Positions 1 through 9,439 of a stretch of DNA of 64,000 nucleotides are shown piece by piece. The stretch covers positions 248,001 through 312,000 of the forward strand of contig CBDCMH010000005.1 of assembly GCA_965218935.1 (NCBI GenBank). Reading direction: 5' to 3'. The position numbers were made by a program, and so were the translations under genes. How positions within the stretch are numbered: position 1 is the stretch's first letter; every line of letters starts with the position of its first letter. This DNA is from JADFOI01 sp965218935 (GTDB taxonomy: Bacteria > Acidobacteriota > UBA6911 > RPQK01 > JADFOI01). Below the pieces are notes generated by a model. That model was not told where the DNA came from, searched no databases, and was given only the letters and a program-made list of their open reading frames with translations.

Positions 1-14
1 GTGCGGTCCGCAGG

Positions 15-797
15 CTAAAGGTTCAAGCCTTCATACTCTTCTTGAACCGATTCCTCGTCGTATTGCCTCTCCAACCGTCGAACCACGAAGTGTCCTTGAG
101 CCATGTCCTGAAAGTGATTGATGAAAATGGAATTGATCAGTGCTCCGCCGGCAGCGCCAATAGCAGGGACAGACATGGCGGCCACCTTTTCGGAGACGGC
201 GATGCCGAATCGCGCGGTCACTGCCGAGATGAGTCGAACCAGGGCGGGCGCGCCTTTTTCAACCAGGCCTTTTTCGGCGATGTGTTGAGCGGCATCACTT
301 ACGGCTTTTGCCAAAGCAGACCGAACTGCGAAATATCCCGTTTCAACAGCGTCATCGGCGCTTGATTTCCCTCCCAATGCGAAGACCTCCAGGCAAGCCA
401 GTCTTGTTTCAACGGAGTCGATGTCTTCGCCTTCACTGCGAGCGATGTCCGCGATCGAGCGGAAAATGATGGTGGTGGATATGGGCAGTTCGACCAGCAA
501 CCCGGGCAAACCAAAAGCTCCTCCCGCGGCCCCTGCCGTGATGGCAGCCAGGGCGTGGAAACGGTCCTGGGTGGGACCTTGGGTTCTTCCCAGTGATCTC
601 ACCGCCACTTCCAGAGACTTCTGTAAAGAGCTGTTCACCACCTCGTGGATCGTATCGGACCAGTTCTCCGGTAATAAGGCAAATCCCTTTTCAATCGGCG
701 TTCCCACCTTGTCCGTCAATTTGGCGGCCAGGCTGGGCCTCTCCAGCAAATATTTGGCCCAGCGGAGTTCCTCAAGATGCTGCCTGGAAATCTGCAT
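15..797 (-). CDS. EcsC family protein
   Basis: The 260-residue product resembles the EcsC family: a helical N-terminus, then a Gly/Ala-rich central hydrophobic part (AAITAGAAGGAFGLPGLLVELP, about residues 85-105, split here only by reading) and a second Gly/Ala-rich segment near residue 210 (AMSVPAIGAAGGALINSIF). EcsC proteins are poorly characterised and are thought to be membrane-associated. No catalytic motif is visible, so no function is assigned beyond the family. It lies downstream of the alpha-2-macroglobulin gene on the same strand, with repeat copy 863-1076 between them. The stop codon (TAG, at 15-17 on the opposite strand) sits next to the window edge. Confidence 0.75.
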   Translation of the reverse strand: MQISRQHLEELRWAKYLLERPSLAAKLTDKVGTPIEKGFALLPENWSDTIHEVVNSSLQKSLEVAVRSLGRTQGPTQDRFHALAAITAGAAGGAFGLPGLLVELPISTTIIFRSIADIARSEGEDIDSVETRLACLEVFALGGKSSADDAVETGYFAVRSALAKAVSDAAQHIAEKGLVEKGAPALVRLISAVTARFGIAVSEKVAAMSVPAIGAAGGALINSIFINHFQDMAQGHFVVRRLERQYDEESVQEEYEGLNL

Positions 798-862
798 GTT
801 CTGTGTATTACATCCGTAAAGAGGCGCACTGACAAGAGCAGGGACAAGAAAATTTCGGGATC

Positions 863-1076
863 AAGCCCGGACTTCTCACACTGATCGTTGCGAGGCGGTG
901 GAGATGGCTGTGGATGCAAGGCGCGCGACCCGCAAGCGGGTGCCCCGGAGGCCCCCGCAAACGTACTCTCTGTGGTACGTTGAGGAGGCCGGGGGCACCC
1001 GCTTGCGGGTCGCGAAACGCAGTAGACGCGGCCATATACGCCGCCGCAGTAGATTGGGTGTGAGGAATACGGGCTA
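863..1076. repeat. MITE-like palindromic element, copy 1 (subfamily with TCTCACAC ends)
   Basis: The left end reads AGCCCGGACTTCTCACAC, and the right end is its imperfect inverted copy ending CGGGCTA at 1076. Inside is a long hairpin: 924-946 pairs with 991-1014 (core GACCCGCAAGCGGGTGCCCC, itself a palindrome), and 961-966 ACGTAC pairs with GTACGT. The right flank is TA; the left flank is degenerate (AA). The stop codon of the alpha-2-macroglobulin gene (1074-1076, read on the minus strand) is formed by the right end of this element. It shares the CGCCGCCGCAGTAGAT block with copy 3 (26743-26904). Confidence 0.8.
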
Positions 1077-4000
1077 GCGGACTTTGATCCTGATTTCCTG
1101 GCCGCTGCAGCGAATCTCAGGGACATACATCGCATGTCCCAGTACGGGTAAAGCGTGAAACTGGCCGGGGACCTCAGCCCTAAGCTGGTAGCGGATTTCC
1201 CATACTCCCTGGGGAAGCTTATCGATAAAGAGAGCCACCTTTCGGTCGCGCAGCTCCCGATAAACCCAGCGGCTGCGACCCGTGTAATCCGTGTGATTCC
1301 TCTCCCCGTTGTCCAAGAGAGCTTTTACGGCACCTGATTTGAGCTCCTTGACATAAAGGGGACCGCCGCTCTGGATGGCTACGGCTTCCAGGCCTGCCGG
1401 TTTTAAATCTTCGAAGACCAGATATTCGTAATTGTTCTTCGCCTCAATGGTCATGACCACTTCGACGCGCTCCCCACTGGAGGCTTCCTGGCCGTCTTCC
1501 AGACGCTGTTTTTCATGGACGTACCCATCAAGCAAGGTTTGCTGGGGGACCAGCTTATAGTAGCGCCGATCCACAAAAATCTCGTTGGCCGTGGCAGTCA
1601 CCGGTTCCTCGAGACTGAAAAACCGGGCTTGTACGGCGAAGTAGAGGGCAGATGGACCCGATGTTTTGGAGACGCGAATCTGGTTATTTCCGTTTCGGAT
1701 CAAGGCCGGATCAATCGTGAATCGACTGGGAGCACTGAGCGTGTCCTCCGGCGTTACTTTTCTGCTGGACACCAGGGTTCCATTGACGCTCAACTGGTAC
1801 TCCACGTCAGCCTCCAGCTCTCCGCTCTGAGAGAGGTAGTCATTCATGGCCAGAATCACGATGGCGGTATCGCGGGTGTTCGACCACTGGGCTCCCCGAC
1901 GGTTCTTGACGAGCCAGTTCATCACCGGTTCAATCAGTTTGTTTCCCGGGTCAATCTTCATGATGGCCTTCAGCGCAAAGGCGGTCGCTTCCACTCCTCC
2001 GTCGGACCAGCGCCAGAAGATTCCGTCTTCTCCCCAATGGGCGGTGGAGAGACTTTCTTCACCTGACTGTCCCTGCCCGGGTATCCACTCCGAATTCTGG
2101 GGAGAGCGGTCGATCTTGACTCCATTTTCAAGATTCCGCACCAATACCTGGGCTCGTTCCTGATCGCCGTAGTGGTGAGCACTCAGCGCCAGCAACGAGC
2201 GGGTGTAGGCGTTGAGCCGATCACGCTCGTTCCACAAATTGTCGAAAGCTCGAACCTGAAAGCGGCTGGGTCCGTTTGGAATCCATTGCTGAGTGGTGGA
2301 GAGGGCATGGAGCATCCAGGCCTGCAAATCGTAGCGGGTCTCGGCTTCCACAATCTCCTGATCCAGGTACTGGACGGCCCGTGTCATCACCGCAGGCTGC
2401 ACTTCGATTCCGGATTCCTGGGCCAGGGACAATCCCCACACCACATAGGCGGTCATGAAGTGATCGCTTTCCCCTTCTTTCCACCAGCCCCAGCCCCCAT
2501 CCGAGTGCTGGAAATCATAGAGTCGTTTGAGTCCCTGTTGAATCATCTCGTCCAGATTGGACAGGTCCCTTGTCCCCTGGGGATGAGTCTTGGAAGCGTA
2601 CTCCTGCTCAATTCCGCCGAACCTTCTGCTCAGGATGGTGTCTCGATTCAGTCCCAGATCCTGCAAAGTCCGGGCCGTGATGGCGGCGGGTAGAAAACGG
2701 CTCATGGTCTGCTCCGTGCACCCGTAGGGATAGTCGATCAGATAGGGGAGAGCATCAAGCATGGTCACAGCCAGGCTGGGTGTCAACTGAACGCTCAGCG
2801 AGGTGCTCCCTGCCCTGCGAGGGGGAAGATCGAGATGGACGGTCAAATCATCCGAGCGCATCTTGCCTGCTTGGGAGATGAACTTTTCAATCCCGTGTTC
2901 GTGGACCAGGTAGGTCTTCTCCATGGCATCGGCATAGGGGTCAGCGTGGGCCAGGACGTTGAGCCGAGCCTGGCCCGCTTCCTGGACCGAGGCAATCCAG
3001 TTGAGTCGCTCCTGTCCTCCCGCTTCGACTCGAAGAGAGCCGATCTCGTCCGGGATGATGCGGCCGTCTCTGAGCAAACCCAGAATCTTAAGTCCATCGG
3101 CTTCCAGGCGGGCCTGGGTCTGGAGAGGCTCTTCGGTGTTGTTGTTGATCACGGCCGAAACGGTGACCTGATCCCCCACCACAAAAAAGCGAGGAGCTTG
3201 TAAACGCACGATCAGCGGTTGGTTGGTCCGAACCTCGGTGGTGGCCTGGCCCACCGTGCTGTCCCTTCCCACCGCCCGCACCGTGGTGCGCCAGCTGGTC
3301 AGGGAGTCGGGAAACTTCATGGTCAGAAATGCTTTGCCGTTGCCATCCGTGAGGAGATGGGATCGCCAAAAAGCAGTGGCCCGAAAGTCGCTGCGCACCT
3401 GGACATTCAGGTTCTCCCCCATCTGCCCTTGGGACAAGGTCTCCGCGGGCATGGACTCAGCGCTTACCTGAGCCATGGGCGCGTTAGCGGAAAGCTCTCC
3501 CGCGCTACGAGATTTTGCGGCTTCCAGACGGGCCCCGCCCACAGCGTCCTGGAAATATTCTCGCCCGGCCCCTTCTACCGAAGCGTCACCCCGCTTTCGC
3601 TCGTCGATGAGGCGATCCTCGTTCTCCACCAGTCTTGCGTAGCTCTTGAGTTGAAAGGAGCTGGTGGTTTGAACCAGGCGCTGGCGCTTTCTTCCGTAAA
3701 AGAACTGGCGAGGGTCGGCGGCATACTCGGCCTGGATGGCGTAGACGGATTCATCCACCGTTCCCACGGCGATTTCGGCCGATACAGGATGACCCTGGTT
3801 ATCGGTAGTGGTGATGGTGATTCTTCCTTCCTGGCGCGGCTCGTACTCTTCGCGGTCGGCCTCAACTGCGATATTGAGAAACTGTTCCACAGGAGGAACG
3901 ATCACCTCTTTGGTGTCCACAAAAATCTGGCGATCGCTGACCATGGCAGCGCTCAGAAAAAGGTTGGGCACATGTTGTGCCTCAATCGGCACCTGGATGA

Positions 4001-6929
4001 GCTTGGCCGTTCCCGTCACATGGACCAGCTGGTAGCTGTACAGATCTTCCCCCTCCAGGCTGAAGAGGATGTATCGGTTGCTGGTGGGGACACTCAGCAT
4101 GACAGGAGCCACCTGGCCAACCCGGAAGGTCTCCTCGTCCAGGATGATTTCCAGCCCCCCGTGACGGTATCCCAGTTCGGTGGTCCCTCCCGTGGCCACC
4201 CACACGCTGGTTTCGGCACGAATCGGGGCGATGCGCTCTTCGCGACTCATCCACGAGATCCGATAGTACCCTTCTCGATCGGGGGAGAAACGGAGTTGGG
4301 CCTCTCCCTGATCGTTGGTGGTGATGGTTTGTGTCAGGATTTCTTCGTCCTGGTAGCCTCGACGCTGGAGCTGCCAGCCTGGACCCGAGGACACCTGGGG
4401 TGGAAAGACGGCCAACTCGGCTTGAAGAGTCTTGAGTCTCTCCCCAGAGACCTGGAGACCTCTGGGGTCAATCCAGATCTCCTCCCAGAAGCTGCGGAGC
4501 ACCTTGAGGGTACCCAGGGCCTCGACGGGCTGGTGGTTGGCGTCAAGGGCCTTGATGTCGATTTCAACGGTATCCTGAGGGCGGTAGAGGTTGTGGCGAG
4601 GGCGCAAATAGGCGAAGTAGGGCTGGCGGGTCACCCGCACCATCCCTCCTCCGACAACCTCACGCCGGGAAGAGTCCCTCACCCGTGCCTCGATTTCGTA
4701 CTCCTGATCCTGGTTACTGTTGGCGGGAGTCTGAAAGGAGAGCAAAGCCTCCCCATTGGCATTCGTTTTGATCTTTTCCCGGCGGATGACCTGCCCTCTC
4801 CAACCGCCATAGGAACCGCGACTGGATGAGGCATCACTATAAAGCCAGGGAAAATCACGCTGCGGGCGCCAGTACTGGTAAAAGGGTCGTTGGTAGATCA
4901 GCACCTCTACTTCAGCGTCCCCCACGGGGGCTCCGAAGTAGTAGTCCACCTCAAGAGTGACATTGACCGTTTCTCCCAATCGAAAGACCTTCTTCTTGCC
5001 GTTTTCTTCCGGCGTTGAAATGCCGACTTTAAACTCGGGCAGCTTGTATTCCTCCAGACGAAACATCTGGGAGCTACCGATCCAGTTTCCCCTGCCCTCA
5101 TCCCAAAACTGAATGTTGTACTCCCCCAGAGGCATCGCTGTAGTCAATTCGAGAGAGCCCCAGGCACTGCCAAAAGCGTTCAGAGTGACCTTCTGCTTCT
5201 TCACGGCCGCTCCCTGGGGATCGTTGATCTGAAACTCAATGACTTCCTGAGAGGGGGTAAAGAGGCGAAAGTCCTGCTCCCGGCGTGCCACAATCTTCCA
5301 ATGCATCTCCTCTCCGGGCCGGTAGGCCGGCCGGTCCGTAAAAGCGTAGAGGCGCCATTGTTGATCCGAGGACAGGTGGCGGGTATTCCCGACACTGAAG
5401 GCCTGGCGCTCATCCAGGGAAGCGAAGGCGAAGGCCTGCCATCCGGCGGAAGCCACATCCAGATCAAAGACAGCGATACCATCCGAGTTGGTCCTCATCT
5501 CCCACTCCCGCCAGACCTTTCCCTGACGAGAGTACTGCCAAAGGTGAACCTGGGCATTGGCGAGAGGGGATCCGTCCAGGGCATTGCAGTAATAGACCAG
5601 GGCCTGTGTGCCCTGGGTCTTCAGGACCAGCGAGGTATCGGTGACCAGAATCAGCTCTCTGGCGGTCTGCCCATTTCCGGAGGCCACCAGGAGATAGGCA
5701 CCCACCGCTAATTCCTCTTCTACCCGGACGGGATGGGCACCCGGTTTGTGGTCCCCGCGATCTTCAGTCTCTTCGGACCAGGACTTGACAAGCGCCTGGC
5801 GGGGTGGAGTGATGGCATCCAGCCACCCATCGCCCTCGCCTCGGAAACGAATATGGCGGGTGAGGTTCACCCTGTGGAGGGTGAAATCGATCTCCTGGAC
5901 GTTGCGCCAGTTCAGATGAAATTGAATCTCCGAGTCGGGCAGAAAAACGTTGGAGACGGCCAAACCAATGCGGGGAGAAGTGATTTCCCGAATCTGCTGG
6001 TTGGCCTGGTCCCAGTAGCGGGTCTCTCCCCGGGAGTACTGGCGGACCAGCCGGCGATACAGCTCCAGGGCTTTGACGTAGTCCGGCTCGTTGACCCATT
6101 GGCCATTCTCGTCAACACGCACCTCTCCGACGTTGGCCATCCACTGGGCATAGTGAAAGAGCGCATCATCGTACCAGTCCTGGGCGAGCCCATCCCGGTC
6201 TATACCGTCCCGGGCGATTCCTCCTTCCAGGACAGCCTCGAATTCATCGCTGACCCGTTGCCTCTGCGCCCAGTCGCCCTGGTTTTGCAGGGTCATTGCA
6301 ATCAGGTAGTGGGCATGAGTCCGATCCTTCTCGTCCTGGGCAATTTTCAGAGCATTTTCCAGAATCTGTAGGGGAAGAATATTGCCGAAAGAACCGTAGT
6401 AATAGTATTGATCCTGCCAGGCGGGTTCGCTGATTTCCCAAACGATTTCCAAATAACGCCGGCGAGCAGTCTCGATATCTCTGGATTTGGCCCACCAGCC
6501 CAGGGCTTGCTGGTAGTGAGTCCAGGCGGAGCCCCAGTTTCTGGCGTCGTTGCGAAGCCACCAGAAATCTCCCAGGGATTTTTGAGCCTGGGCCCAGATC
6601 AGATCCTGATCCTCCGGCTGTTGGGCCTGGTTGATCAAGGCCAGCAGCGCTTCACGGGCTCTCTCAAATTCCGTGCTATCGGATGTGCGAGTCGCTGATT
6701 GAGCTCGCCATCGGGTATCCGCCAATCGAAAAGTCACCCAGCGAATCTCCCCGGCTGGCACAGTCAGTCTTTCGGCCTGCTCATAGAGTTCATGAGCCCG
6801 CTGGTAGGATCCTTCGGCGTAAAAGCTCTCGGCCTGCCGTTTGAGCTCTTCATATGGGATCGCAGGCGACTGTGCTAGACCAAGACCCAATAGGGTGAGC
6901 AAAAATAAAGCCGGTGATAGTCTCTTCAT
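1074..6929 (-). CDS. alpha-2-macroglobulin family protein, thioester type, secreted
   Basis: A 1951-residue bacterial alpha-2-macroglobulin, a broad protease trap acting outside the cytoplasmic membrane. I chose the ATG at 6929 because it opens a signal peptide (MKRLSPALFLLTLLGLGLAQ) and has AAGGA five bases upstream; the frame is open 20 codons further. There is no lipobox Cys, so it is probably periplasmic rather than a lipoprotein. The N-terminal 300 residues are TPR-like. Macroglobulin domains follow, including TDRPAYRPGEEMHWK, typical of MG2. The thioester motif YPYGCTEQ is intact with Cys near residue 1404, followed by the helical thioester domain (GWGWWKEGESDHFMTAYVVWG) and the receptor-like C-terminal domain. 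Unlike many bacterial homologues it is not next to pbpC; upstream are a vWA protein and an ECF sigma factor. The TAG stop is formed by repeat copy 1. Confidence 0.93.
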   Translation of the reverse strand: MKRLSPALFLLTLLGLGLAQSPAIPYEELKRQAESFYAEGSYQRAHELYEQAERLTVPAGEIRWVTFRLADTRWRAQSATRTSDSTEFERAREALLALINQAQQPEDQDLIWAQAQKSLGDFWWLRNDARNWGSAWTHYQQALGWWAKSRDIETARRRYLEIVWEISEPAWQDQYYYYGSFGNILPLQILENALKIAQDEKDRTHAHYLIAMTLQNQGDWAQRQRVSDEFEAVLEGGIARDGIDRDGLAQDWYDDALFHYAQWMANVGEVRVDENGQWVNEPDYVKALELYRRLVRQYSRGETRYWDQANQQIREITSPRIGLAVSNVFLPDSEIQFHLNWRNVQEIDFTLHRVNLTRHIRFRGEGDGWLDAITPPRQALVKSWSEETEDRGDHKPGAHPVRVEEELAVGAYLLVASGNGQTARELILVTDTSLVLKTQGTQALVYYCNALDGSPLANAQVHLWQYSRQGKVWREWEMRTNSDGIAVFDLDVASAGWQAFAFASLDERQAFSVGNTRHLSSDQQWRLYAFTDRPAYRPGEEMHWKIVARREQDFRLFTPSQEVIEFQINDPQGAAVKKQKVTLNAFGSAWGSLELTTAMPLGEYNIQFWDEGRGNWIGSSQMFRLEEYKLPEFKVGISTPEENGKKKVFRLGETVNVTLEVDYYFGAPVGDAEVEVLIYQRPFYQYWRPQRDFPWLYSDASSSRGSYGGWRGQVIRREKIKTNANGEALLSFQTPANSNQDQEYEIEARVRDSSRREVVGGGMVRVTRQPYFAYLRPRHNLYRPQDTVEIDIKALDANHQPVEALGTLKVLRSFWEEIWIDPRGLQVSGERLKTLQAELAVFPPQVSSGPGWQLQRRGYQDEEILTQTITTNDQGEAQLRFSPDREGYYRISWMSREERIAPIRAETSVWVATGGTTELGYRHGGLEIILDEETFRVGQVAPVMLSVPTSNRYILFSLEGEDLYSYQLVHVTGTAKLIQVPIEAQHVPNLFLSAAMVSDRQIFVDTKEVIVPPVEQFLNIAVEADREEYEPRQEGRITITTTDNQGHPVSAEIAVGTVDESVYAIQAEYAADPRQFFYGRKRQRLVQTTSSFQLKSYARLVENEDRLIDERKRGDASVEGAGREYFQDAVGGARLEAAKSRSAGELSANAPMAQVSAESMPAETLSQGQMGENLNVQVRSDFRATAFWRSHLLTDGNGKAFLTMKFPDSLTSWRTTVRAVGRDSTVGQATTEVRTNQPLIVRLQAPRFFVVGDQVTVSAVINNNTEEPLQTQARLEADGLKILGLLRDGRIIPDEIGSLRVEAGGQERLNWIASVQEAGQARLNVLAHADPYADAMEKTYLVHEHGIEKFISQAGKMRSDDLTVHLDLPPRRAGSTSLSVQLTPSLAVTMLDALPYLIDYPYGCTEQTMSRFLPAAITARTLQDLGLNRDTILSRRFGGIEQEYASKTHPQGTRDLSNLDEMIQQGLKRLYDFQHSDGGWGWWKEGESDHFMTAYVVWGLSLAQESGIEVQPAVMTRAVQYLDQEIVEAETRYDLQAWMLHALSTTQQWIPNGPSRFQVRAFDNLWNERDRLNAYTRSLLALSAHHYGDQERAQVLVRNLENGVKIDRSPQNSEWIPGQGQSGEESLSTAHWGEDGIFWRWSDGGVEATAFALKAIMKIDPGNKLIEPVMNWLVKNRRGAQWSNTRDTAIVILAMNDYLSQSGELEADVEYQLSVNGTLVSSRKVTPEDTLSAPSRFTIDPALIRNGNNQIRVSKTSGPSALYFAVQARFFSLEEPVTATANEIFVDRRYYKLVPQQTLLDGYVHEKQRLEDGQEASSGERVEVVMTIEAKNNYEYLVFEDLKPAGLEAVAIQSGGPLYVKELKSGAVKALLDNGERNHTDYTGRSRWVYRELRDRKVALFIDKLPQGVWEIRYQLRAEVPGQFHALPVLGHAMYVPEIRCSGQEIRIKVR

Positions 6930-6974
6930 ATGTATCCTTTGTACTCCTAATATATCCGGTAGTTCCCTGTCTTT

Positions 6975-7184
6975 GCCCGGACGATGCATAAATTCTCTAC
7001 TGCAGCGACGAAATCATCCGCCCTGACTTCGTTCCACGACCCGCAAGCGGGTGCCCCAGGCCTCCTCAACGTACTGCAGGGAGTACGTTTGCGTCGGCCT
7101 CCGGGGCACCCGCTTGCGGGTCGCGCGCCTTGCCAGGTCGGCGCTTTCGTCACTTCGTGACGAGAACCTATGCATAATCCGGGC
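6975..7184. repeat. MITE-like palindromic element, copy 2
   Basis: The left end GCCCGGACGATGCATAAATT and the right end TATGCATAATCCGGGC are inverted copies. Internally, ACCCGCAAGCGGGTGCCCC is repeated inverted (GGGGCACCCGCTTGCGGGT) around GTACTGCAGGGAGTAC. Neither flank retains TA (TT and CG). It occupies almost the whole gap between the vWA gene and the alpha-2-macroglobulin gene, so any promoter of the latter is in or beside it. Confidence 0.82.
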
Positions 7185-7201
7185 CGGTGGATATGCTCGG
7201 G

Positions 7202-9439
7202 TTACCGGTTAGGCCTGGACTCTGACGTCAATGCTCCGGCCCGTTTCACCAACTCCAGAAACTCTCCACGATAGCCATGAGGATCGCTTCCCTTACCCTC
7301 TTCCGCCAGTTCCAGGACCGCATCCAGGGTTCCATTCCCTTGGTAGGGAGATTGGCGAAGGATCATACCAAAGGAAGCTACCGCAGCCGCGAATTTGAAG
7401 TCTTGCGAAGCCTGGCTGTAGGCCTTGTCACCGTCGCGGACGGGAAACTCCAGGAGTTGACTGGTTTGCCCATCGGGTTGCTTGTAGCGCAGTTTGAGCG
7501 TCAGGAGCTCGCCGCTTTGAGCCACATCGGTGGTACTCATGGGCGTTTGATACTTGAGGGGATCGACGCCCGGAATCTCCAGTCCCTTTCCTGCGGGTAC
7601 GATTTCATAGAGTGCTGTGACGGTATGGCCGGCGCCAATCTCACCGGCATCCTTGGTATCGTCGTTAAAATCTTCCTTACGTAGAAGCCGATTCTCATAG
7701 CCGATCAAACGGTAAGCGCTGACTTGAAGCGGATTGAACTCGATCTGGATCTTGACGTCTTTGGCGATGGTCACCAGAGTCGAGTTGATCTCGTCGACCA
7801 GGACCTTGCGGGCTTCATTGATGGTATCAATGTAGGCGTAGTTGCCATTGCCCCTATCGGCCAGTTTTTCCAGGGTCGAGTCCTTGTAATTGCCCATTCC
7901 AAAACCGAGCACAGTTAGAAAAACCCCACTTCTGGCGTTGTCCTCGATGAGCCTGCTCAGATCTCCCTGGTTGGTGGTACCCACGTTGAAGTCACCATCG
8001 GTGGCCAGAATCACCCTGTTGATTCCCCCTGTGATGAAGTGAGAAACGGCGGTCTGATAAGCAAGCCGAATTCCGGACCCTCCGTTGGTCGATCCTCCCG
8101 CTTCCAAATTTTCCAGAGCTGCCAGGATTTTCTCTTTTTGATCCGAGGAAGTGGAGGGCAGTACCAGTCCCGAGGCACCCGCATAAACGACGATAGCCAC
8201 TCGATCCCCCTCGCCCAGCCGATCCACCAGCAGGCGCATCGCCTCCTTGAGCAAGGGAAGCTTGTTGGCGGGTTGCATCGATCCGGAGACGTCCAGCAGA
8301 AAAACCAGGTTACTGGAAGGCCGCTGTTCCATCTCCACCTCTCTGCCCTTAAGTCCGATACGGACCAATCGGTGCTCCAACATCCAGGGCACCTGGGCCA
8401 CTTCCACACTGGCCGAAAAGGGGCCCTCTCCCGAGGGCACAGGGTAGTTGTAGGAGAAGTAATTCAGCATCTCTTCAATGCGAACCGCATCCTTTGGGGG
8501 AAGCGCTCCACCCTGCAAGAAGCGACGAACATTGGCATAGGAAGCCGTATCCACATCGATGGAGAAGGTGGAAAGGGGATTGCTGGAGGCTTCCAGAAAT
8601 CGATTGTCCTCAATTCGGTCGTAGGCCTCCGTGTTGAATTCGGGAGCAGGACTGTCAAGCGGCCTGGCGTCTGCCACAACCGCCGGAGCTTCCGCCTCTC
8701 TCTTCGGTTGCTCGGAAGAACTGCCCAAGTAGGAACCGGCACCGCGCTCGGAGGGAGTCGGCGCGTCGGATCGAGTTCGACCCGTCTGGGCAAACTCCCT
8801 GACCTCTCCTCCCACCATCCCCGCACTGGGGGCACTTGCCGTGGGCTGGGATTCGGGCTCGGTCTCTTGGAGCTTGTTGGCTGCGGAAGGCACCTCCATT
8901 TGGGCAACACCTTCAGAGTCCTCGTTTCTCACTGGCGCATCGGCAGGCTCAGGTGCAGCCGCCTGGTATCGGCGGTTCCCAAATTCCGTGTTGGGATCAG
9001 CTTCATCAGCAAATCGCTCATCCGAGGGGCTCGGCAGCGAGGAAACGCCCTCCACCTGTGGGCGGCGAAGCTCAGCCACGGTGCCCATACTTGCCTTCGA
9101 TTGCAGGAGATTCGGAGTCATGACTATGGCCAACATGAGACAGGCGGCAGCCGCCAGTGCTCCACCCATTGCCCACTTGCCCAGGCTTGAGGAGAAAAAG
9201 CCAACCGGCCCCTGCAGTTCTCTCTCAATGCTCTGCCGATGCTTAGGCGCCAGACCCGGAGAGGGTTCTTTTTGCAGTTCTTCGCTCATCAGGCTGGCGG
9301 TTTGGCGAATCTGAGTCACCATTTGGGTCAGCTCTTCAGAATTCTCCAGGGCTTTTTCGATTTCAATACGCTCATCCTCGCTCTCCAGCTCACCTAAGGC
9401 ATAAGCGGTCAATCTCGGATCTTTAGGATCGATACTCAT
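7202..9439 (-). CDS. YfbK-like von Willebrand factor A protein with anti-sigma-like N-terminus
   Basis: 745 residues. Residues 1-60 are an acidic helical segment (LTAYALGELESEDERIEIE) like the cytoplasmic part of anti-sigma factors. A single membrane helix follows at about 88-108 (WAMGGALAAAACLMLAIVM), then a Pro/Ser/Ala/Glu-rich linker of about 150 residues. Next come the YfbK-type N-terminal region (NPLSTFSIDVDTASYANVRRF) and a vWA domain with a complete MIDAS motif DVSGS (Asp near residue 383), then a DUF3520-like C-terminus. The vWA part should lie outside the cytoplasmic membrane and bind metal and a protein partner. Its ATG overlaps the stop of the sigma factor gene (ATGA), so the two are translationally coupled and this is probably the cognate anti-sigma factor. 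No zinc-binding HxxxCxxC signature is visible at the N-terminus. Anti-sigma activity is inferred. Confidence 0.87.
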   Translation of the reverse strand: MSIDPKDPRLTAYALGELESEDERIEIEKALENSEELTQMVTQIRQTASLMSEELQKEPSPGLAPKHRQSIERELQGPVGFFSSSLGKWAMGGALAAAACLMLAIVMTPNLLQSKASMGTVAELRRPQVEGVSSLPSPSDERFADEADPNTEFGNRRYQAAAPEPADAPVRNEDSEGVAQMEVPSAANKLQETEPESQPTASAPSAGMVGGEVREFAQTGRTRSDAPTPSERGAGSYLGSSSEQPKREAEAPAVVADARPLDSPAPEFNTEAYDRIEDNRFLEASSNPLSTFSIDVDTASYANVRRFLQGGALPPKDAVRIEEMLNYFSYNYPVPSGEGPFSASVEVAQVPWMLEHRLVRIGLKGREVEMEQRPSSNLVFLLDVSGSMQPANKLPLLKEAMRLLVDRLGEGDRVAIVVYAGASGLVLPSTSSDQKEKILAALENLEAGGSTNGGSGIRLAYQTAVSHFITGGINRVILATDGDFNVGTTNQGDLSRLIEDNARSGVFLTVLGFGMGNYKDSTLEKLADRGNGNYAYIDTINEARKVLVDEINSTLVTIAKDVKIQIEFNPLQVSAYRLIGYENRLLRKEDFNDDTKDAGEIGAGHTVTALYEIVPAGKGLEIPGVDPLKYQTPMSTTDVAQSGELLTLKLRYKQPDGQTSQLLEFPVRDGDKAYSQASQDFKFAAAVASFGMILRQSPYQGNGTLDAVLELAEEGKGSDPHGYRGEFLELVKRAGALTSESRPNR

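Noticed and set aside
863..1076. CRISPR-like repeated palindromes
   Set aside because: The repeats are inverted arms of one hairpin and dispersed elements, not regularly spaced direct repeats with unique spacers.
3219..4829. 536-codon open frame on the plus strand opposite the alpha-2-macroglobulin gene
   Set aside because: It mirrors the codon bias of a well-supported gene, has no family resemblance, no ribosome site and low-complexity composition.
8039..9190. 383-codon open frame opposite the vWA gene
   Set aside because: Shadow of the vWA coding strand; Ser/Arg/Gly-rich with no motif.
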